A stretch of 21,515 bases of DNA, from positions 1 to 21,515 of the forward strand of contig CAKTJM010000013.1 of the NCBI GenBank assembly GCA_934567745.1, read 5' to 3'. Positions 1 to 6,246 of the stretch are shown here, piece by piece. The first letter of the stretch is position 1. Each line of letters begins with the position of its first letter. Below the pieces are notes generated by a model. It was not told where the DNA came from. It saw only the letters and a list, made by a program, of their open reading frames with translations, and ran no database searches. The translations under genes and the position numbers were made by a program. This DNA is from an uncultured Eubacteriales bacterium (GTDB lineage: Bacteria; Bacillota; Clostridia; Oscillospirales; Oscillospiraceae).

Positions 1-664
1 CGTCCACATAATACCACTGGTTCGCCTGACAATACTGCTGCATCTTGGCGTTGAACTGGCCGATGGTGTCGTTGTTGAGCGCGTCGTCCGCGCGCGGACT
101 GGTCTGGGTCATGGGGGTCACCGACTCGATGAGGATGACGGCGTCCGGGACCTGCTCCCGGATCTGGCCCACCAATGTTACCAGATCGTCGGCCGCTCTG
201 TCAACACCCCCGGCGATACAATTCATGCCGAGCATGAGATAGACCTTCTTCGCACCGCAGGCCGCGACGGCATCGGCGATGCGCGGGTGCTGGCCGGACC
301 CGGCGGGCCACTCGGGCAGCCGCTCGCTCCCCGTCTGGGCGGAGAGGGCGCTGGTCTGGCTCAGGCTCACAGCGCACAGGAAGGTCGCGTCGCCGAGCGT
401 GCCATAGGTCCCGTTGTACATCTGGAGCATGACGGAGACGGAGTCGCCGATGAACACCGCGTCGGAGAACCAGGAGCCGTCGACCGGATCGCTCGCCGGG
501 ACGGGCGCGGCGAAGGGGTCGGGCACCGCCGTGCTCTCGCCGCCGGGCAGCTCCCCGACGGCGGGCTGGGCCGCGTCGACCGGCGCGGCCGGGTCGGGCT
601 GTCCGCAGGCGCAGAGGGCGAGGATCGAAAGGGTACAGAGCAGACAGCCGAGGATATGTTTCAA
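1..664 (-). CDS. SGNH/GDSL hydrolase, predicted lipoprotein (3' end cut by window)
   Basis: The gene reads leftward and runs off the window, so 221 N-terminal residues are visible. It starts at a TTG (662-664) with an AGGAGGG ribosome binding site at 674-680, nine bases upstream. The N-terminus MKHILGCLLCTLSILALCAC is a hydrophobic signal ending in a plausible but imperfect lipobox (LCAC, Cys20), so a lipid-anchored surface protein is likely. A low-complexity Pro/Ala/Asp linker to about residue 65 leads into an SGNH hydrolase domain with FIGDS (Ser75 of the GDS nucleophile block) and LMLGMN, the block III equivalent. The catalytic His region lies outside the window. It is clearly paralogous to the upstream gene: both share PEWPAGSGQ, SVTPM and LNND stretches. 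It lies 43 bp after that gene's stop codon, so the two are probably co-transcribed. SGNH enzymes are esterases or acetyl-hydrolases; a cell-wall or exopolysaccharide substrate is inference. Confidence 0.88.
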   Translation of the reverse strand, partial: MKHILGCLLCTLSILALCACGQPDPAAPVDAAQPAVGELPGGESTAVPDPFAAPVPASDPVDGSWFSDAVFIGDSVSVMLQMYNGTYGTLGDATFLCAVSLSQTSALSAQTGSERLPEWPAGSGQHPRIADAVAACGAKKVYLMLGMNCIAGGVDRAADDLVTLVGQIREQVPDAVILIESVTPMTQTSPRADDALNNDTIGQFNAKMQQYCQANQWYYVD

Positions 665-707
665 GGTGAGGGTCCCTCCTTAGGACGTGCGCAGGATGTA
701 CGGTGGA

Positions 708-2132
708 TCAGGCCAGCCCCATGTCGGCCAGCAGGTCGGCGGGGACGTGGGTCTTGAGGTAGTCCACCCAGACCGCGGTCCCCTTATAGTTGAAGTGCAT
801 CCCCATCTTGCCGTAGTCGCTGCAATAGTCCTTGATGAGGAAGCCGTTCTCGTTCTTGAAGACCTCAGAGACGTTCAGATAGTACCACCGCTGCTCCTGG
901 CACAGGGCCTGGAGCTTGGTGTTGTACTCGTCGATCACGTCGTTGTTGAGCGTACTGGAATAGCTCGTGCTGGAGTCGGCCATGGGGGTGACGGACTGCA
1001 TGACGATGGTGACGTTCGGCGCGGCCTCCTTGATGTTGGCCACGATCTTGGCCAGGTCGCTCAGCGCGCGGTCGGTGCCGAGATAGCCCATGTTGTCCAT
1101 GCCGAGCATGATGTAGACGACGCTGGCCCCGGTGGCGGCGACGCTCTGCTGGATGGGGGGCTTCTGCCCGGACCCGGCGGGCCACTCCGGCAGGATCTGG
1201 CCGGTGAGCATGTTCGTGGCGCTCATGCTTCCCGCGCAGAGGAACTGCGCCTGGCCGAGCGCGCCGGTGGAGGCGCAGTAGGCCTTGAGCATCAGCGAGA
1301 TGGAGTCGCCGATGAAGACGGTGTGGTCGAAGTAGCCCTGCGGCGCCTCGGCCCCGGCGGGGACGAGCGCCGTGAAGGGGATGTCGGTGTAGCTGTCGTA
1401 GAGACTGTCATAGGCCCCGGCGGTCAGATCGACGGTCTCGGTGCCCTCGGGCAGCGTGCTCGTCGCGGCGAGATAGATGCGGTAGAGGGTGGCGGCGCAC
1501 TCCTGCTTGCTCATGACCTGGCTGGGGTAGAGGAAGCCGTTGGCGTAGCCCTTGATGATGCCCGCCATCTGGCAGGCGGTGACGCCGCTGCGGGCGTACT
1601 CGCTGACGTAGATGGAGTCCTTGAACTGGTCCGGCTCGACCACGCGGGCGAGCTGGACGCCTTCCAGAGCGCCGAAGCGGGCGAGGAGGGTGCAGACCTG
1701 CTCGCGGGTGAGCGAGTCGTTCGGCGAGAAGGTCGTGTCCGTGGTGCCGGAGACGATGCCGTTGCGATAGGCCCAGGCGACTGGCTCGTACAGCTCGGAG
1801 TCGGGCGACACGTCGTAGAAGGACGGGGCGAGGGCCCGGCCCTTCTGGGCGCGCTCGCGCTCCTTCTTCTGCGCGGCGAAGACGGTGCTGTCCATGTTGA
1901 ACAGGGCGACGATGAGCTCGCCGCGGGTCGCCTCCGCCTCCGGCTGGAAGGCCGCGGCGTCGGGCAGGATGCCCGCCTTGTTCAGCTCGGTGATGTACTG
2001 ATAGCTCCAAAGGTCCTCGGTCACGTCGGCATAGGGGTTGGTCCAGGGGACCTCCTCCTCACGCGAAAAGACCAACGATCCGACCGAAAACAAGATCATG
2101 AAGGCCAGGAACCATGCGACGGTCTGCTTCAC
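708..2132 (-). CDS. SLH-domain SGNH hydrolase, surface anchored
   Basis: A 474-residue protein starting at GTG (2130-2132), with GGAGG nine bases upstream. Residues 1-23 form a hydrophobic signal segment. Three S-layer-homology repeats follow at about 32-80, 104-156 and 168-222; each has the F/Y-x-D-V/S opening and the aromatic-plus-Arg helix typical of SLH motifs. Three SLH repeats normally bind secondary cell-wall polymer. The C-terminal half (about 265-474) is an SGNH hydrolase with GDS (275-277), the GMDN block (344-347) and a catalytic His candidate at 446 in KMGMHF, so the catalytic set looks complete. The likely role is a wall-bound esterase or deacetylase acting on surface glycans. 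It is the first gene of a pair with the lipoprotein SGNH paralogue downstream, and it is divergent from murI. The family call is strong; the substrate is unknown. Confidence 0.93.
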   Translation of the reverse strand: MKQTVAWFLAFMILFSVGSLVFSREEEVPWTNPYADVTEDLWSYQYITELNKAGILPDAAAFQPEAEATRGELIVALFNMDSTVFAAQKKERERAQKGRALAPSFYDVSPDSELYEPVAWAYRNGIVSGTTDTTFSPNDSLTREQVCTLLARFGALEGVQLARVVEPDQFKDSIYVSEYARSGVTACQMAGIIKGYANGFLYPSQVMSKQECAATLYRIYLAATSTLPEGTETVDLTAGAYDSLYDSYTDIPFTALVPAGAEAPQGYFDHTVFIGDSISLMLKAYCASTGALGQAQFLCAGSMSATNMLTGQILPEWPAGSGQKPPIQQSVAATGASVVYIMLGMDNMGYLGTDRALSDLAKIVANIKEAAPNVTIVMQSVTPMADSSTSYSSTLNNDVIDEYNTKLQALCQEQRWYYLNVSEVFKNENGFLIKDYCSDYGKMGMHFNYKGTAVWVDYLKTHVPADLLADMGLA

Positions 2133-2193
2133 TCACATCACCCTCCGAACGTCTGCTGCGGCGCCGATCCGTCCGGTACCGATAAGCCTATTC

Positions 2194-2230
2194 ATTGTAC
2201 GAAACGATCTGCATCAAAAGTGCATCAAAA
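2194..2230 (-). promoter_or_regulatory. Candidate promoter of the SLH-SGNH genes with a tandem 10-bp repeat over the -35 region
   Basis: On the minus strand TACAAT (2194-2199) is a plausible -10, about 62 bases before the GTG start. No good -35 exists at 17 bp. That place is instead occupied by two direct copies of TGCATCAAAA (plus-strand sense) at 2210-2219 and 2221-2230, with an 11-bp period. Helical-phase direct repeats over a weak -35 are typical of OmpR/PhoB-type activators, so activator control is inferred. The -10 call is tentative; the repeat is exact. Confidence 0.45.
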
Positions 2231-2270
2231 TAGCCTCTTTTGACGTCTTTCCTGCGTCTTTGAAAAGAAG

Positions 2271-2300
2271 CTGGCATCCTGCCGCAAAAGATGGTATACT
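2271..2300 (+). promoter_or_regulatory. murI promoter
   Basis: CTGGCA (2271-2276) and TATACT (2295-2300) are separated by 18 bp, and the -10 carries the extended TG element (TGGTATACT). It sits about 34 bases before the murI ATG. The strong extended -10 supports the call; the -35 matches four of six consensus bases. Confidence 0.6.
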
Positions 2301-2333
2301 ACAGGTCGATATGACGCAAAGGAGGGGTGTCGG

Positions 2334-3134
2334 ATGGAGCTGCGGGACCGGCCGATCGGGGTGTTCGACTCCGGTCTGGGGGGGATCAGCGTATTGCAGG
2401 CGTGCACGGCGCTGCTGCCCGCGGAGGACTTCCTGTTCTTCGGCGACTCGGCCAACGCCCCCTATGGGGAGCGGAGCCTGGACGAGGTGCGCGCCCTCAC
2501 GATGGCGGGGGCGGAGCATCTGCTGGCCGCGGGCGTCAAGGCGATCGTGGTGGCGTGCAACACCGCTACGAGCGCGGCGATCGGGCTGCTGCGGGAGACG
2601 TGGCCGACGCTGCCGATCATCGGGATCGAGCCGGCGGTCAAGCCCGCGGCCACGGCCGAGGGCAGCTCGACGGTGCTCGTCATGGCCACGCCGCTGACGA
2701 TCCACGAGGACAAGTATCAGAAGCTCGCGGCGGCGGTCTGCGACCAGGCGAACGTCCTCTCCCTGCCCTGCCGGGGGCTGGCGGGGATGGTGGAGGCCGG
2801 ACAGTGGTCCGGATCGGCGCTGGACCACTACCTCCAGGAGCTGTTCCTCCCCTTCCGTTATTGTAATGTAGAGTATATCGTCCTGGGCTGCACACACTAT
2901 CCGTTCATCCGGGACGCGATCGCGCAGAACTTCGGGCGGCCCGTGCGGATCATCGACGGGAGCCTGGGCACCGCGCGGCAGCTCCAGCGGCAGCTCGACG
3001 CAGCGGGCCTGCGCACGGCGCGGACGGACCGTCCGGGCCGGGTCGTGCTGGAGAACAGCCTGCCGGAGAAGGACGAGATGGCCCGGACCCTCTTCGCCCG
3101 GTCCACGCTTGACAACGCCGCCGAAACGGGCTAA
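2334..3134 (+). CDS. murI: Glutamate racemase
   Basis: A 266-residue cytoplasmic cofactor-independent racemase that converts L-Glu to D-Glu for peptidoglycan. The usual family length is about 265. The N-terminal block has GVFDSGLGG with the conserved Asp12-Ser13, then FGDSANAPYG. The two catalytic cysteines are present: Cys75 in VACNTATS and Cys186 in LGCTHYP. The start ATG follows an AAAGGAGG site eight bases upstream. It stands alone behind its own promoter, divergent from the SLH-SGNH pair. Its stop codon overlaps the -10 of the next gene's promoter, so the MFS gene is independently transcribed even though it runs in the same direction. Codons favour G-ending choices (GCG, GGG, CTG), unlike the C-ending preference in glnA and carAB. 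Confidence 0.97.
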   Translation: MELRDRPIGVFDSGLGGISVLQACTALLPAEDFLFFGDSANAPYGERSLDEVRALTMAGAEHLLAAGVKAIVVACNTATSAAIGLLRETWPTLPIIGIEPAVKPAATAEGSSTVLVMATPLTIHEDKYQKLAAAVCDQANVLSLPCRGLAGMVEAGQWSGSALDHYLQELFLPFRYCNVEYIVLGCTHYPFIRDAIAQNFGRPVRIIDGSLGTARQLQRQLDAAGLRTARTDRPGRVVLENSLPEKDEMARTLFARSTLDNAAETG

Positions 3135-3137
3135 GAT
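3109..3137 (+). promoter_or_regulatory. Promoter of the MFS gene, inside the 3' end of murI
   Basis: A perfect TTGACA (3109-3114) is followed after 17 bp by TAAGAT (3132-3137). Transcription would begin near 3144, leaving a leader of about 36 bases with an AGGAGGG site at 3168-3174. The -10 overlaps the murI TAA stop. The position also argues against translation starting at the in-frame TTG at 3141. Confidence 0.82.
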
Positions 3138-3179
3138 ACCTTGCATGATCTCTGTCAAAACAGCGAGAGGAGGGACGTC

Positions 3180-4415
3180 ATGCCGCCAAAGGCCATCGGG
3201 CCGCGCCGGGCGATAGGGATCGAGCTGATCCTGTTCCTGGCGTACTGCTCGTTCAGCGCGTCCTGGCTGGTCGGGTCGATCCTGACCACCGACATGGCCG
3301 CTGAGTTCGGGGTCTACACGGTCCCCTCGTCGGTGAACAACGCGATATCCGCCGCCAAGATCCTGGGCAACTTCGTTGCCGCGTGGATCCTGGTGAAGCT
3401 CGGGCCGAAGCGGACGGTGGCGCTGTCCTGCCTGCTCACCTGTGCGGTGGTGATGGGCGCGCTCGCGACGAGCTTCCCTCTCTTCATCATCTCGCGGTTC
3501 CTGCTGGGCTTCGGCGGGGCGGTCCTGATGATCTGCATGACGCCGTACGTCGTCTACTGCTTCGAGCCGCGGCGGCACCCGATCTTCATCGGGCTGAACA
3601 ACGCCGGGCCGAACACGGGCAACCTGATCGCGCTGCTGAGCGTGACGGCGGTGCGCGGCTGGCTCGGCTCCTGGCGGACCGTGATCCTGTTCTATGGGCT
3701 GTTCAGCGTCATCCTGCTCGTGCTGTGGCTGATCGTCGGACGGGGCTATCCCGTCGCCGCCGCGCCGAAGGACGCCGCTCCGATGGAGCGCACGCGGCTG
3801 TACCGCTATCGCGACGCGCTGCGGGAGCCGTTCCTCTACCAGTTCCTCTTCACGATGACGGGACGGCTGGTGCTGTACACGGTGATGCTGTACCTCTTCC
3901 CGCTGAATCCCGGCTTCACGGTCGATTCGCAGTTCATCTCGCTGATGATCGCGCTGACGGGCATCCCCGGCACGATCATCGGCATCGTGGTCGCGCGGAA
4001 GCTGAAGCGGCAGATCCAACTCTTCCGGTTCTCGGGCGTGGCGCAGTCGGCGCTGTTCTTCCTGATGATCCTGACGGATTCCGCGACGGTGGCGACGGTC
4101 GCGGCGATCGCGCTGGGCTTCGTCGTCTTCATCTCGACCCCGTCGCTGTTCACCCTCCCGGCGCGGCTGCCGGGGGCGGGACCGCAGAAGGTCGCCGTCA
4201 TCCTGACGCTGTACTGGACGGGGGCCTATACGCTGCAGATGATCGTCTATGCCTTCGTGGTGCATCTGGTGAACGCCAGCGGGTGGCACACCGCCATGCT
4301 GTTCACGGCGTTCTATTCGCTCACCTTCCTGATCGGGACCTTCCTCCTGCCGGACTTCGACCGGCCGCAGGGGCGGAAGGACGAAAACGAGGAGGACGGT
4401 CAGTCCCCCTCGTAG
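3180..4415 (+). CDS. Major facilitator superfamily transporter, substrate unknown
   Basis: A 411-residue polytopic membrane protein of typical MFS size with about 12 hydrophobic segments. The loop after the second segment (KLGPKRTVALS) is a degenerate MFS motif A. The protein has a short N-terminal cytoplasmic tail, a central charged loop around RTRLYRYRDALREP, and an acidic C-terminal tail. The ATG at 3180 is chosen because AGGAGGG lies five bases upstream; an in-frame TTG at 3141 lies at the expected transcription start. Nothing in the sequence identifies the substrate, and neither neighbour points to one. The last 16 bp overlap the 3' end of the convergent Fic gene, with no terminator visible between them. 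Codon choice resembles murI (G-ending). Confidence 0.9.
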   Translation: MPPKAIGPRRAIGIELILFLAYCSFSASWLVGSILTTDMAAEFGVYTVPSSVNNAISAAKILGNFVAAWILVKLGPKRTVALSCLLTCAVVMGALATSFPLFIISRFLLGFGGAVLMICMTPYVVYCFEPRRHPIFIGLNNAGPNTGNLIALLSVTAVRGWLGSWRTVILFYGLFSVILLVLWLIVGRGYPVAAAPKDAAPMERTRLYRYRDALREPFLYQFLFTMTGRLVLYTVMLYLFPLNPGFTVDSQFISLMIALTGIPGTIIGIVVARKLKRQIQLFRFSGVAQSALFFLMILTDSATVATVAAIALGFVVFISTPSLFTLPARLPGAGPQKVAVILTLYWTGAYTLQMIVYAFVVHLVNASGWHTAMLFTAFYSLTFLIGTFLLPDFDRPQGRKDENEEDGQSPS

Positions 4416-5299
4416 GTGATGTGGAAATAGTCCAGATACTGCTTGAACCGGTCCTGGGCCATCAGGCAGGTGTCGAGGAGATAGCCCCGCTCCCGTCCCC
4501 ATTCGTGCAGGCCGCGGTAATAGAACAGCTTCAGGCCATCGTCGATGATGAAGGGCACGATGTCATAGCGCAGGCACTCCTTGAACAGGACGAGCCGCCC
4601 GACGCGCCCGTTCCCGTCCTGGAAGGGATGGATGGCCTCGAAGTCGTGGTGGAACGCGATCAGGTCCTCCAGATCCTTGTCCTTCTCCTCGGCATAGCGC
4701 GCCAAAAGCGCCCGCATCTCCTCCGCGACCCGCTCCGGCGGGGTCGTCTCCTGACCGCCGACCTCGTTCGGCAGGGTCTTATAGGCCCCCACCGCGAACC
4801 AGTCCCGCCGTGCGTCGCGGGTCCCGTTCTTCAGCGTCTGGTGGAGCCGCTTGAGGAACGTCTCACTGAGCGGCTGCTTCGCGGCGTCGATGACCATGTC
4901 GATGCACTTGAAGTGGTTCGCCGTCTCCACGATGTCGTCCACGTCCAGCACGCCGTCCGTCAGTCCGATGGTGTTCGTCTCATAGATATAGCGGGTCTGA
5001 TCGTGGGTCAGGCGGCTGCCCTCGATGTGGTTCGAGTTGTAGGTCAGCTCGACCTGGATCTTATGATAGATCCCGCCCTTGATGCCGCCAGCCTTCTCCG
5101 CCCTCAGGACCTCCAGTAAGGTCCTGGGGGCCTTCTGTTTCCCATTGGTCCGCTCCGGACGGCACGCATCCGCCGGGATGCGCCACGTCTTACCTTCCCG
5201 CACGGCGCCGGGGATCCTCCCCGCCGCGCAATAGCCCCGCACGGTCCGCGCCGACACGCCCCAGCGCGCCGCCATCTCTGCGGCCGAAAGATGATCCAT
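4400..5299 (-). CDS. Fic-domain protein with N-terminal helix-turn-helix (class II, autoinhibited type)
   Basis: A 299-residue protein. Residues 1-45 form an excisionase/MerR-like HTH (SAAEMAARWGVSARTVRGYC, then a GRIPGA...TWRIP wing). The rest is a Fic domain with the canonical motif HPFQDGNGRVGR at 224-235, so the catalytic His224, the Asp/Glu-type position (Asp228) and the anion-binding GNGR are all present. The segment SNHIEG at 89-94 matches the inhibitory (S/T)xxxE(G/N) helix placed N-terminal to the Fic fold, which defines class II Fic proteins. Such enzymes usually transfer AMP to a protein target; the target here is unknown. The ATG at 5299 follows GGGGGAGG; an upstream in-frame start at about 5350 would fall inside the promoter. 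No antitoxin-like gene is adjacent. An inverted repeat in the promoter suggests autoregulation by the HTH (inference). Confidence 0.92.
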   Translation of the reverse strand: MDHLSAAEMAARWGVSARTVRGYCAAGRIPGAVREGKTWRIPADACRPERTNGKQKAPRTLLEVLRAEKAGGIKGGIYHKIQVELTYNSNHIEGSRLTHDQTRYIYETNTIGLTDGVLDVDDIVETANHFKCIDMVIDAAKQPLSETFLKRLHQTLKNGTRDARRDWFAVGAYKTLPNEVGGQETTPPERVAEEMRALLARYAEEKDKDLEDLIAFHHDFEAIHPFQDGNGRVGRLVLFKECLRYDIVPFIIDDGLKLFYYRGLHEWGRERGYLLDTCLMAQDRFKQYLDYFHITYEGD

Positions 5300-5329
5300 C
5301 GCGCCTCCCCCTCTCCTCCTGGTCCTCTC

Positions 5330-5358
5330 ATGATAGCATAGTATCGGCAAAAAAGCAA
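5330..5358 (-). promoter_or_regulatory. Promoter of the Fic gene
   Basis: On the minus strand TTGCTT (5353-5358) and TATCAT (5330-5335) are separated by exactly 17 bp. The predicted start lies near 5323, giving a leader of about 24 bases that carries the ribosome binding site. One arm of a 12-bp inverted repeat lies in the spacer. Confidence 0.65.
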
Positions 5359-5395
5359 CGTTCGATGCGCACCGGCCTCGCGGTTTTTGCCGATA
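5342..5395. promoter_or_regulatory. 12-bp perfect inverted repeat, candidate operator of the Fic gene
   Basis: TATCGGCAAAAA (5342-5353) and TTTTTGCCGATA (5384-5395) are exact reverse complements separated by 30 bp. The inner arm occupies the -35/-10 spacer of the Fic promoter and the other arm lies just upstream of the -35. This geometry fits a dimeric repressor or looping operator, and the Fic protein has its own HTH. Function is inferred; the repeat itself is exact. Confidence 0.6.
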
Positions 5396-5402
5396 GACGA
5401 CA

Positions 5403-5438
5403 GAAAAGGGACCGCCCGAACGTGTGTCGGGCGGTCCC
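5403..5438 (-). terminator. Intrinsic terminator of the purC-glmS-nadE group
   Basis: A 12-bp perfect stem (5408-5419 with 5427-5438; arm GGGACCGCCCGA) encloses a 7-base loop. Read on the minus strand it is followed by TTTTC (5407-5403). It begins 13 bp after the nadE stop, and it separates nadE from the Fic gene, which runs in the same direction. Confidence 0.88.
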
Positions 5439-5450
5439 TCGTCTCTTGGG

Positions 5451-6182
5451 TCAGTCCTCGCCGAACCGCAGGGGCGGGCGGCGCTTGTGGCCGCTGCGCG
5501 CGTGGTACCGGTCGATGATCTCCTTGTCGTGGTCGGTGGCCTCGCCGGTGGCGATGTAGTGGTCGAGCGCGGCGTAGGTCACGCCCATCTCGCCCTCGTC
5601 CGTCTGGCCCTCGAACAGGCCCGCCGACGGGGCCTTCGTGATGACCGCCTCCGGGGCCTCCAGATAGCGCAGGAACTCGAAGACCTCCGTCGCCGTCAGG
5701 TCCGCGATCGGGTCGAGGTCATAGGCGCCGTCGCCCCACTTGGTGAAGTAGCCCATGTAGTACTCGCTCGCGTTGCCGGTCCCGGCGACCAGTCTGTTCT
5801 CGCTCGCGCCGATGGCGTACAGGGTCACCATCCGCAGGCGGGGGGCGATGTTCGCGATCGCCGCGTCCGTCAGCTCGCACACCGGGGCCAGGGTCTGCAT
5901 CACCAGCTCCTTCTGGGCCGTCAGATCGACCACGCGGGTCTTGATGCCGAACTTGTCGGCGACCTCCATGCCGTCGTCCTTGTCGATCGTGAAGTTCCGC
6001 CGGGAGGAGCAGGGCAGGATGACCCCCTCGGTGTCCTCGCAGGCCATCTTGCACAGGATGCCCACCAGCGCCGAGTCCTTCCCGCCGCTGTTGCCGAAGA
6101 TGATCCCCTTGGCGTGGGCGGCCTCGATCGCGTCGCGGATGAACTGCACCCGGCGCTCGGTCTCTTTTGCATAATCTCTCAT
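5451..6182 (-). CDS. nadE: NAD synthetase, ammonia-dependent type (no glutaminase domain)
   Basis: A 243-residue cytoplasmic enzyme for the last step of NAD synthesis: deamido-NAD plus ATP and ammonia gives NAD. The N-type ATP pyrophosphatase P-loop SGGKDS is at 32-37. The family blocks TGNASEYYMGYFTKWGDGAYD and DPIADLTATEV, which bind deamido-NAD and ATP, follow. Its length fits the short NH3-dependent form; there is no nitrilase-like glutaminase domain. The ATG at 6182 is preceded by AGGAGG nine bases upstream; the longer open frame upstream overlaps the glmS end and has no ribosome binding site. It lies 64 bp after glmS on the same strand and is probably co-transcribed, ending at the terminator at 5403-5438. 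Confidence 0.95.
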   Translation of the reverse strand: MRDYAKETERRVQFIRDAIEAAHAKGIIFGNSGGKDSALVGILCKMACEDTEGVILPCSSRRNFTIDKDDGMEVADKFGIKTRVVDLTAQKELVMQTLAPVCELTDAAIANIAPRLRMVTLYAIGASENRLVAGTGNASEYYMGYFTKWGDGAYDLDPIADLTATEVFEFLRYLEAPEAVITKAPSAGLFEGQTDEGEMGVTYAALDHYIATGEATDHDKEIIDRYHARSGHKRRPPLRFGED

Positions 6183-6246
6183 GGATACTGACCTCCTCTT
6201 CTCTCCCGTCCCCGGCGGGGGCGATGCTTTCTTTCCTAGCTTTCCT

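Noticed and set aside
687-2243. Long plus-strand open frame opposite the SLH-SGNH gene
   Set aside because: Shadow of the minus-strand gene, which has SLH and SGNH motifs and a proper ribosome binding site.
3141-3179. TTG start for the MFS gene
   Set aside because: It falls at the predicted transcription start; the ATG at 3180 has a good AGGAGGG.
4400-5299. Fic/antitoxin two-gene toxin-antitoxin module
   Set aside because: No small antitoxin gene is adjacent; the inhibitory helix is inside the Fic protein itself.
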